DNA from: Methylobacteriaceae bacterium
Lineage (GTDB): Bacteria > Pseudomonadota > Alphaproteobacteria > Rhizobiales > Beijerinckiaceae
Length of the DNA stretch: 64,000 bases
Assembly: GCA_020638195.1 (NCBI GenBank)
Contig: JACKJC010000002.1
Coordinates: 682,001 to 746,000 of the forward strand
Reading direction: 5' to 3'
The position numbers and the translations under genes were made by a program. Each line of letters starts with the position of its first letter. The stretch's first letter is position 1. The notes beneath the pieces are model-generated. The model was not told the origin of the DNA. It ran no database searches and saw only the letters and a program-made list of their open reading frames with translations. Shown here piece after piece: positions 24,002 to 31,122 of the stretch.

Positions 24002-25741
24002 TCAATTCCTCATCGCGAAGCAGGCCATGCCCGAGCGCTTCAGCTCGCGGCAGGCGCTTTCGGCGGCGTTTTCCTGCAGGCCGGCGAAGCGGGCGCGCCA
24101 CAGGGTTTCCGAGCCCTTCTTGACCTTCTCGGTGAAGGGCTGGGCCTTGGCGACGGTGCGGCTGTGGCCCTTGGCGCGCGACAGAAGCTCCTTGGCCTTG
24201 GCGATGTCGTCGGTCGCGCCGATCTGGATGATCCAACCGGTGCGGGCGACCGTGGCGGTGGTTTCCTCGTCGTCGACTTTCTTCGGCTGGGCCTTGGCGA
24301 CCTGGCTGTGGCCGGCCTTCGCGGTTTCCTTCGAAACATCACGGCCTTCGCCCTTGCGGGCGGGCTGCGCGCCGGTCACCCAGCGCAGGGAGGAGGGCGT
24401 CGCGGAGGCGACGGCGGCGGCGGGCGTGCGGGCGACGGCGCGCAGCTTGATCTTCTCGGCCGGGCGATCGACCGAAGTTTCGGCGACGCGGGCGACGCCA
24501 GAGACATAGGCCGGGCGCGGGCGCTCGGCGTCGGCGCGATTCGGGATCGGGGCGGGGGGAACGCCGAGGAACAGGCCGCCGGCGTCGGCGCGGGCGTGCT
24601 GCGGACGCGGGGCGTAGGCTTCGGCGCGGGCAGGAGCGGCCTGCGCGCGAACGCTCTCGATCTGCGCCGGGGGCATCAGGCGCATGGGCTCGGCGGCGGC
24701 GACGCGCACCGGCTCGTCCTTCGGAATCGGCCGAACCTCTTCGCGAATGACGGGGCGGGCTACTTCGGCCTTCTCCGCCATGGCGACCGCGGTCCTGCCG
24801 ACGGCGCCGTCATCGATGTTGTTCTCCACGAGCGAGGCCATGCGGGCGTCGCGGGAGCGGGCGGTGCGGCCGCCGAGCACGACGCCGACGATGTGGTGTC
24901 CGTCGCGACGCACCGAGGTCATGAGATTGAAGCCGGCCTTGACGGTATAGCCCGTCTTGATGCCGTCCACGCCCTCGACGCGACCGAGCAGGTGGTTGTG
25001 GTTACGGATGCTGCGGCCGGCGAAATTGAAGATGCGCGTCGAGAAGTACCGGTAGTATTTCGGGAAGCGCTCCTGGATCGCCTTGGCCAGAATGGCCTGA
25101 TCGCGCGCGGTGGTGATCTGCTCGCTGTTGGGCAGGCCGGAGGCGTTCGCATAATTGGTGCGCGACATGCCCAATGCGTGGGCTTTGCGGGTCATCATTT
25201 CCGCGAAACGATCTTCCGAGCCGCCGACGGCCTCGCCGATCGCGACCGCAATGTCGTTGGCGGATTTTGTGACGATCGACTTGATCGCGTCCTCGACCTC
25301 GATGGAGGATCCGGGGCGCAGGCCGAGCTTGGAGGGCGCCTGCGCCGCCGCATGCGCCGAGATCGGGATCTCGGAACCGAGCCTGATGCGTCCGGCCTCC
25401 AGCTGTTCGAACAGCAGATAGAGGGTCATGACCTTGGTCAGCGAGGCGGGATGGCGCTCGACATTCTCGTTATGCGCATGCAGCACGCGACCGGAATTGA
25501 CGTCCATCACGTATTCGGCCGGCATCTGGACGACGGCGACGCGACGCGCCCGCACGCCATGACGCTTGCGGACGTGGACGTAGCGCTTGACGTGCCAGGT
25601 CGCGTGCACGCGATGCTTGGAATAATGCCGGTGACGGCTGCGGGCCTCGGCCGGCGCGGTAGCGGCCATCATGCCCAGAACGAGTGCGGCGCCCGCGACA
25701 AGCAGGCCCAGACGCTTGGATACAACGTTACGCAACCCCAT
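24002..25741 (-). CDS. D-alanyl-D-alanine carboxypeptidase with C-terminal SPOR domain
   Basis: Penicillin-binding protein 5-like enzyme trimming peptidoglycan pentapeptides. A signal peptide (about 1-34) is followed by an unusual His/Arg/Tyr-rich basic stretch (35-67), then the catalytic domain with S100-L-T-K103, S160-A-N162 and K262-T-G264, all intact. A long Pro/Ala-rich linker (about 320-500) leads to a SPOR domain (about 505-579, WIIQIGATDDIAKAKELL...) that binds denuded glycan at the division site. The ATG at 25741 has GGAG 6 nt upstream; a GTG 21 nt earlier is less likely. A CtrA-like site lies upstream. Confidence 0.94.
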   Translation of the reverse strand: MGLRNVVSKRLGLLVAGAALVLGMMAATAPAEARSRHRHYSKHRVHATWHVKRYVHVRKRHGVRARRVAVVQMPAEYVMDVNSGRVLHAHNENVERHPASLTKVMTLYLLFEQLEAGRIRLGSEIPISAHAAAQAPSKLGLRPGSSIEVEDAIKSIVTKSANDIAVAIGEAVGGSEDRFAEMMTRKAHALGMSRTNYANASGLPNSEQITTARDQAILAKAIQERFPKYYRYFSTRIFNFAGRSIRNHNHLLGRVEGVDGIKTGYTVKAGFNLMTSVRRDGHHIVGVVLGGRTARSRDARMASLVENNIDDGAVGRTAVAMAEKAEVARPVIREEVRPIPKDEPVRVAAAEPMRLMPPAQIESVRAQAAPARAEAYAPRPQHARADAGGLFLGVPPAPIPNRADAERPRPAYVSGVARVAETSVDRPAEKIKLRAVARTPAAAVASATPSSLRWVTGAQPARKGEGRDVSKETAKAGHSQVAKAQPKKVDDEETTATVARTGWIIQIGATDDIAKAKELLSRAKGHSRTVAKAQPFTEKVKKGSETLWRARFAGLQENAAESACRELKRSGMACFAMRN

Positions 25742-25830
25742 GCGACGCTCCGCTTCGCACACTGTTCAACCCCTCGCGGCGCCTTGGCCGTTGCCGCGAA
25801 AACACAGGCTCGAACGCTAGGAGCTTTGGG

Positions 25831-25845
25831 TTACCCGCCGGTTAA
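25831..25845 (+). promoter_or_regulatory. Candidate CtrA-binding site upstream of the D,D-carboxypeptidase
   Basis: TTAC-N7-TTAA, seven of eight consensus positions, about 90 bp upstream of the carboxypeptidase start and about 40 bp upstream of the phasin promoter. Placement fits regulation of a division-linked enzyme. It could be chance. Confidence 0.35.
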
Positions 25846-25885
25846 ATGATGAAAAGTTTAGGAATTTTGCAGCGCAAAAGAATCC

Positions 25886-25914
25886 TTGACATTTATTGTG
25901 CAATGCACCTAAAA
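25886..25914 (+). promoter_or_regulatory. Phasin promoter, sigma-70 type
   Basis: A perfect -35 TTGACA (25886-25891), a 17-nt spacer and CTAAAA as -10 (25909-25914), 71 bp before the phasin ATG. This is the best-matching promoter I see in the window, consistent with an abundant granule protein. Confidence 0.7.
25898..25908. promoter_or_regulatory. Palindrome inside the phasin promoter, possible PhaR operator
   Basis: GTGCAATGCAC, an inverted repeat with a 1-base centre, sits between -35 and -10. It contains TGC-N3-GCA, the pattern bound by the polyhydroxyalkanoate repressor PhaR at phasin promoters in Paracoccus and Rhodobacter. Binding here would block RNA polymerase. Inferred only from sequence and position. 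Confidence 0.45.
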
Positions 25915-25985
25915 AGGGCGCGTTGTTGCGGACCCGGTCGGGTCCCCGCGCCCCCGGTTGCGGGCTCAAAATTCGAGGATCACTC

Positions 25986-26327
25986 ATGGCTTACGATTTC
26001 GAAGCGTTCCAGAAGTTCGGCAAAGAGCAGTTCGAAGCCGCCTCGGCCGCCATGGGCGAAGTCGCCAAGGGCCTCCAGGCGATCGCCACCGAGGCGACCG
26101 ACTATTCCAAGAAGTCCTTCGCCGACAGCTCGGCGCTGGTCGAGAAGCTCGTCGGCGTGAAGAAGCTCGACGAGGCGATCACGCTCCAGACCGACTACGC
26201 CAAGTCCTCCTACGAGGGCTTCGTCGCTCAGGCGACCAAGATGGGCGAAATGTACCAGGCCGTCGCCAAGGAAGCTTTCAAGCCGGTCGAAGGCGCGATC
26301 GCCAAGATGCAGGCCGCCGCGAAGTAA
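25986..26327 (+). CDS. Phasin family protein
   Basis: 113-residue amphipathic helical protein (MAYDFEAFQKFGKEQFEAAS...). Ala/Lys/Glu-rich helices, an FxKFGKEQFEA start, and the SFADSSALVEKLVGVKKLDEAI segment match alphaproteobacterial phasins that coat polyhydroxyalkanoate granules. The ATG at 25986 follows GAGGAT. A strong promoter with a possible PhaR operator lies upstream and an intrinsic terminator downstream, so it is monocistronic. The host probably makes storage polyester, though no synthase is in the window. Confidence 0.9.
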   Translation: MAYDFEAFQKFGKEQFEAASAAMGEVAKGLQAIATEATDYSKKSFADSSALVEKLVGVKKLDEAITLQTDYAKSSYEGFVAQATKMGEMYQAVAKEAFKPVEGAIAKMQAAAK

Positions 26328-26370
26328 TTTCGCGCCGCATTGAAATCGGCGGCTTCGGTCGCCATCTGGA

Positions 26371-26398
26371 AAGCCCGGCCCAGCGCCGGGCTTTTTGC
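26371..26398 (+). terminator. Intrinsic terminator of the phasin gene
   Basis: A 9-bp stem (AAGCCCGGC with GCCGGGCTT), a 5-nt loop and a T-rich run (CTTTTTGCTTTT), 44 bp after the phasin stop. The rest of the 26328-26635 gap shows no gene I can support. Confidence 0.85.
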
Positions 26399-26635
26399 TT
26401 TTCGTAAGGCGCCTTTCAACTGCGCCTTGCGTTCGCCGCGTTGGCGAAGAAAGATCGGGACTTGGACTGAATCGTCCGTCGGCGCGTCTCACTTCGCGCG
26501 GACGGAACTGGCGGCGGAGAGGATCTGGCCTATTTGCTGCATGGAGGAGAGCGACGCCGAACGCGGCATGCGCCGCACGTCCGGGAACCGGGCAGTTGCG
26601 GCGCCGTTCTTCCCGAACGGGCTGACGGGAGACAG

Positions 26636-26992
26636 ATGAGCGCAGGCGTTATCCGGGCAAGCACACCCAACCGGCGCAACGGCGACGGACCGCCGGGCTC
26701 GGGCACGCAGGTCATTACGCGTCCCAAGACGCAGACCCGCAAACCCTCGATGTACCGGGTGCTGCTGCTCAACGACGACTACACGCCGATGGAGTTCGTT
26801 GTGACGGTTCTGGTGAAATATTTTGCGAAGAACCGCGAGGACGCCTGGCGCATCATGATGCACGTGCATCAGCAGGGCGTCGGGGAGTGCGGCGTCTACA
26901 CCTACGAGGTCGCCGAGACCAAGGTGACGCAGGTGATGGACTACGCCCGCAAGCATCAACATCCGCTCCAGTGCATCATGGAAAAGAAGTGA
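26636..26992 (+). CDS. clpS: ATP-dependent Clp protease adaptor ClpS
   Basis: N-recognin that hands N-degron substrates to ClpAP. The 118 residues have a disordered N-terminal tail (to about 38) that inhibits or engages ClpA, then the core fold with YRVLLLNDDYTPMEFVV, containing the N-end-residue pocket (NDDYTPMEFV), and HVHQQGVGECGVYTYEVAETK. The ATG at 26636 follows GGGAG. It is 8 bp upstream of clpA, its partner. Confidence 0.97.
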   Translation: MSAGVIRASTPNRRNGDGPPGSGTQVITRPKTQTRKPSMYRVLLLNDDYTPMEFVVTVLVKYFAKNREDAWRIMMHVHQQGVGECGVYTYEVAETKVTQVMDYARKHQHPLQCIMEKK

Positions 26993-27000
26993 GGTGAGGC

Positions 27001-29469
27001 ATGCCGTCCTTTTCACGCAATCTCGAGCAGTCGCTTCACCGGGCGCTTCAGGCCGCCAATGAACGGCGCCATGAATATGCGACGCTCGAGCACTTGCTGC
27101 TCAGCCTCATCGACGACCTGGACGCGGCCGCGGTCATGCGGGCGTGCTCGGTCGATCTGAACGCGCTGCGCAAGACATTGCGCGATTACATCGATACCGA
27201 ACTCGACAATCTCGTCACCGACGGGCGTGACGACGCCAAGCCGACGGCCGGCTTCCAGCGCGTCATCCAGCGCGCGGTCATCCACGTGCAGTCGTCGGGC
27301 CGCGAGGAGGTGACCGGCGCAAACGTGCTCGTCGCGATCTTCGCCGAGCGCGAGAGCCATGCCGCCTATTTCCTGCAGGAGCAGGACATGACCCGCTACG
27401 ACGCGGTCAATTACATCAGCCACGGCATCGCCAAGCGTCCCGGCATGTCCGACGCCAAGCCGGTGCGCGGCGCTGAGGAAGAGAGCGAGAAGAACGAGGC
27501 GCGCGAGACGCGCGAGAGCGGCGGCGACGGCAAGAAGAAGGAGAGCGCGCTCGACGCCTATTGCGTCAATCTCAACAAGAAGGCCAAGGACGGCCGGATC
27601 GACCCGCTGATCGGCCGCGAGGCCGAGGTGCAGCGCACGATCCAGGTTCTCTGCCGGCGGCAGAAGAACAATCCGCTGCTGGTCGGCGACCCCGGCGTCG
27701 GCAAGACGGCGATCGCCGAGGGTCTCGCGCGCAAGATCACCAAGGGGGAAGTGCCCGACGTTCTCGCCAATTCCACGGTCTTCGCGCTCGACATGGGCAC
27801 GCTGCTCGCCGGCACCCGATATCGCGGCGATTTCGAGGAGCGTCTCAAGCAGGTCATGAAGGAGATCGAGGCGCACAAGGGCGCGATCCTATTCATCGAC
27901 GAAATCCATACCGTGATCGGCGCCGGCGCGACGTCGGGCGGGGCGATGGACGCCTCCAACCTGCTGAAGCCCGCGCTGGCGCAGGGCGTGCTGCGCTGCA
28001 TCGGCTCCACGACCTACAAGGAGTACCGCCAGTATTTCGAGAAGGATCGCGCGCTGGTGCGACGCTTCCAGAAGATCGACGTCAACGAACCGTCGGTCGC
28101 CGACAGCGTGGAGATCATGAAGGGGCTCAAGCCCTATTTCGAGGAGTTCCACAAGATCCGCTACACCAACGACGCCATCAAGGCGGCGGTGGAATTGTCG
28201 GCGCGCTACATCCACGACCGCAAGCTGCCGGACAAGGCGATCGACGTGATCGACGAGACCGGCGCGAGCCTGATGCTGCTGCCCGAGGGCAAACGCAAGA
28301 AGGTGATCGGCGTCAAGGAAATCGAGACGACGATCGCGACCATGGCGCGCATTCCGCCCAAGACCGTTTCGAAGGATGACGCCGAGGTGCTCGCCCATCT
28401 CGACGAGACGCTGAAGCGCGTGGTCTACGGGCAGGACAATGCGATCTCGGCGCTGGCGTCCGCGATCAAGCTCGCGCGCGCCGGCCTGCGCGACGGCGAG
28501 AAGCCGATCGGCTCCTACCTGTTCTCCGGCCCGACCGGCGTCGGCAAGACCGAGGTCGCCAAGCAACTCTCGGTCGCGCTCGGCGTCGAACTGATCCGCT
28601 TCGACATGTCGGAATATATGGAGCGGCACACGGTCAGCCGTCTCATCGGAGCGCCGCCCGGCTATGTCGGCTTCGACCAGGGCGGCCTTTTGACCGACAG
28701 CGTCGACCAGCATCCGCATTGCGTGCTGCTGCTCGACGAGATCGAGAAAGCGCATTCAGATCTCTACAACATTCTTCTGCAGGTGATGGACCACGGGAAG
28801 CTGACCGACCACAACGGCAAGCAGATCAATTTCCGCAACGTCATCCTGATCATGACGACCAACGCCGGCGCGTCCGACGCGCAGCGTCAGGCGATCGGCT
28901 TCGGCTCGACCAAGCGGACGGGCGACGACGTGGAGGCGATCAATCGCATGTTCACGCCGGAATTCCGCAATCGCCTCGACGCGATCGTGGCCTTCGGCCA
29001 TCTGCCGCGCGACGTCATCGCCAAGGTCGTGGACAAGTTCGTCATGCAGCTGGAGGCGCAGCTCGCCGATCGCCAGGTGTCTATCGAGCTGACCGACGAG
29101 GCGCGCGACTGGCTGATCGCAAACGGCTATGACGAGCTGATGGGCGCCCGGCCGATGGCGCGCGTGATCCAGCAGACGATCAAGACGCCGCTCGCCGACG
29201 AACTTTTGTTCGGGCGTCTCAAGAACGGCGGCACGGTGCGGGTCGTGGTGACATCGGAAGAGGGCGGCCCGAAGAAGCTCGGCTTCGTCTTTCCCGAGGG
29301 CCCCGTCCTCCCGCGGCCGGAGCGCGAGATCGTCGGCGCGGCCCGCAAGCGCAAGCCCAAGGCGGAGCCCGAGGTGCGCCGCGCCAAGGCCAAGAAGCCG
29401 AGCGGCCCCGCGCCGGACGAGGGCGGCGCCCCGAGCGGCAGCGTGCCGAGGGTTCCGCTCAAGAACTGA
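27001..29469 (+). CDS. clpA: ATP-dependent Clp protease ATP-binding subunit ClpA
   Basis: Hexameric AAA+ unfoldase of the ClpAP protease, 822 residues. An N-terminal Clp-N repeat domain (about 1-145) binds ClpS. The first AAA+ module has a Walker A near residue 229 (GDPGVGKT) and the second near 510 (GPTGVGKT), each followed by a Walker B. A C-terminal extension rich in Lys, Ala, Glu and Pro (about 760-822, ending VPRVPLKN) is longer than in E. coli; similar tails occur in Rhizobiales. It is co-transcribed with clpS. Confidence 0.97.
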   Translation: MPSFSRNLEQSLHRALQAANERRHEYATLEHLLLSLIDDLDAAAVMRACSVDLNALRKTLRDYIDTELDNLVTDGRDDAKPTAGFQRVIQRAVIHVQSSGREEVTGANVLVAIFAERESHAAYFLQEQDMTRYDAVNYISHGIAKRPGMSDAKPVRGAEEESEKNEARETRESGGDGKKKESALDAYCVNLNKKAKDGRIDPLIGREAEVQRTIQVLCRRQKNNPLLVGDPGVGKTAIAEGLARKITKGEVPDVLANSTVFALDMGTLLAGTRYRGDFEERLKQVMKEIEAHKGAILFIDEIHTVIGAGATSGGAMDASNLLKPALAQGVLRCIGSTTYKEYRQYFEKDRALVRRFQKIDVNEPSVADSVEIMKGLKPYFEEFHKIRYTNDAIKAAVELSARYIHDRKLPDKAIDVIDETGASLMLLPEGKRKKVIGVKEIETTIATMARIPPKTVSKDDAEVLAHLDETLKRVVYGQDNAISALASAIKLARAGLRDGEKPIGSYLFSGPTGVGKTEVAKQLSVALGVELIRFDMSEYMERHTVSRLIGAPPGYVGFDQGGLLTDSVDQHPHCVLLLDEIEKAHSDLYNILLQVMDHGKLTDHNGKQINFRNVILIMTTNAGASDAQRQAIGFGSTKRTGDDVEAINRMFTPEFRNRLDAIVAFGHLPRDVIAKVVDKFVMQLEAQLADRQVSIELTDEARDWLIANGYDELMGARPMARVIQQTIKTPLADELLFGRLKNGGTVRVVVTSEEGGPKKLGFVFPEGPVLPRPEREIVGAARKRKPKAEPEVRRAKAKKPSGPAPDEGGAPSGSVPRVPLKN

Positions 29470-29476
29470 GGCAAAC

Positions 29477-29506
29477 GAAAACGGCGGGGTTTTCCCCGCC
29501 GTTTTC
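29477..29506 (+). terminator. Strong intrinsic terminator after clpA
   Basis: A 13-bp perfect stem (29477-29489 with 29494-29506) closed by a TTTT loop. The T-rich right arm ends GTTTTC. It can act on both strands, so it also ends the convergent unknown gene at 29525-30808. Confidence 0.85.
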
Positions 29507-29524
29507 TTGATTGAGCCTGAATGG

Positions 29525-30808
29525 TCAGGGCTGGCGTGGGCCCGCCGCATGCGGCGAGTTCAGCGCCGAGAATTTCGTATGGGGCAGCCGAGCGGCGACC
29601 GATCTCACGAATTTCTTGACCGCCCTATCGACTCGCGCAAGCGGCGAGCTCCTGTCGTGGCGCTGTGGAGCGCGTTTGACGTGGGCCGCCGGACGCCGCG
29701 GGGGAGCGGGATGCGGCGCCGCGAGCGCGGGCGTTTCGACCGCGGCGACCTTGGTCGTGTGACCGGACGCATGCGAAGTGGCCAAGGTTGGCGCCGAGGG
29801 CGCAAGCGCGCGGGTCGCTTCGAAAACCGTGGGAGCGAGGAGGGCGAAACGCGGATCGCGCGGCTCCGGCGGCAAGTCGTCGCGGACGACGAGCGAGGCC
29901 ACCTTGAACGCAGCCGCAGGCGCTTCGGCGAAACGTTTATCCGGCGCGGCACTCGGCGCATGGCTGCGTTCGGACACCCGGTCCGCTTCTTGCGGGCGGA
30001 TGGCGGGGCCCGGCTCGTGACTTGCAATTGCGCCGGCGAACGCCGCCAGCCCAACCAGGGCCATCGCGGCCGCCAGCGCGCGCCGTCGCCGGGCCGGCCG
30101 GGTCCGCGCGACGCTCAAAGGGAGCGGATTGGCCTCTCGCGGGCGGACGATGGCGTAGCGCGGCGACGCGTTCGCGGCTGGCTGCGGCGCCGTCGGCCTG
30201 TCGATCTGGCTCAGGATCGGCCAGATGTCTTCGGCCGAAAGCGGCGGCTCGCCGAACAATTCCTCCCTGAGCCTGACCTCCCAGACCTCGAGGCCCTCGG
30301 CCCGCGAGCCGAACAACGACCGCGTGCCTTCGAGCAGGCGCGCCGCCAGCTGCTCACAGACGGCCATCGTGGACAGGCCTTCGCTCAGAGGCGCTGTCTG
30401 CGGCGACCAGAGGGTCATGCGCCCGTTCAGCCGCAGCCCCACCCGCAAGTCCGCGCCGTCCGCCGGAGCATCGACCGCCACGGGATCGCGAACGCCGAGG
30501 AGAAAGGCTCGGATCATTTCGAGGCGATCGCGTTCGCTCAGCGTCAGGGCCCGCCCATCGGCTTCGGCGCGGGCCTCGATCTCGAAACGCAGGGGCGGAT
30601 GCTCGAGCGGGCCGGGCGCGGCGCCGGCCGACTCGTAATAGACGCGAAACAGCACGCAAAAGCCGGCGCCTGATATTTCGATCCGCCGATGCGGCGGCTC
30701 GGGCTCGGCCGCGTCCTGGATCAGCGGCGGCAATACGAAATTCCCGGCCGCGCGAACGTAGATCGTCCGGCAGGCTGCATTGATCCAATGTGGACCGAGC
30801 GCCGACAT
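29525..30808 (-). CDS. Predicted single-pass membrane protein, unknown function
   Basis: 427 residues with no family I recognise. The N-terminal half (about 1-235) appears soluble and cytoplasmic, with a globular region from MSALGPHWINAACRTIYVRAA to LREELFGEPPLSAEDIWPIL. One transmembrane helix (about 243-265, ALAAAMALVGLAAFAGAIA) preceded by RRRR fits an inside-N orientation. The C-terminal half is a low-complexity Ala/Pro/Arg periplasmic tail with SSPLARVDRAVKKFVRSVAARLP near the end. The gene is divergent from the HerA-like ATPase gene across a 314-bp gap, so a shared regulatory region is possible. Confidence 0.6.
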   Translation of the reverse strand: MSALGPHWINAACRTIYVRAAGNFVLPPLIQDAAEPEPPHRRIEISGAGFCVLFRVYYESAGAAPGPLEHPPLRFEIEARAEADGRALTLSERDRLEMIRAFLLGVRDPVAVDAPADGADLRVGLRLNGRMTLWSPQTAPLSEGLSTMAVCEQLAARLLEGTRSLFGSRAEGLEVWEVRLREELFGEPPLSAEDIWPILSQIDRPTAPQPAANASPRYAIVRPREANPLPLSVARTRPARRRRALAAAMALVGLAAFAGAIASHEPGPAIRPQEADRVSERSHAPSAAPDKRFAEAPAAAFKVASLVVRDDLPPEPRDPRFALLAPTVFEATRALAPSAPTLATSHASGHTTKVAAVETPALAAPHPAPPRRPAAHVKRAPQRHDRSSPLARVDRAVKKFVRSVAARLPHTKFSALNSPHAAGPRQP

Positions 30809-31122
30809 GGCCCCACTCCGTTTCCGGCCAGAATCGACGCCCGGCCGCCAGCGCGACCGCTCGTGCCGACGGCCATGGCCGGCGCCGTCGCGGGGACGTT
30901 GAACCGGCGCCCGGAAGTTCGAAAGCCCTGCGACCCGACGTCGCCTGTGGATTGAGGGGAAAAGTCGGCCGGTCCGCGAACTTTTTGCGTCGACGAGCCG
31001 CTGGCGACACTTTGCTAACCCTGTCGAAGCAAAGGGTCACATGTGATCATTCCATATGGGAAATCATACCGGCGGTTAACCCTTGTTCGTAAGAGTAAGA
31101 GCCTCAAACGGGGCAGTCGATC
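30809..31122. other. Intergenic region between divergent genes, with palindromes
   Basis: No gene supported. It holds the divergent starts of the unknown membrane protein and the HerA-like ATPase. It becomes AT-rich towards the ATPase. A 10-bp palindrome TCACATGTGA at 31037-31046 is followed by an 8-bp palindrome CCATATGG at 31052-31059, then GGTTAACC at 31074-31081. A regulator site is possible. Confidence 0.4.

Noticed and set aside
24164..25849. Long open frame antisense to the D,D-carboxypeptidase gene
   Set aside because: Gly/Asp-rich antisense shadow of a GC-rich coding region; the sense product has intact SxxK, SxN and KTG motifs and a SPOR domain.
29230..29469. Charged C-terminal extension of ClpA as a foreign fusion
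   Set aside because: Similar disordered tails occur on ClpA in Rhizobiales, so it is probably normal.
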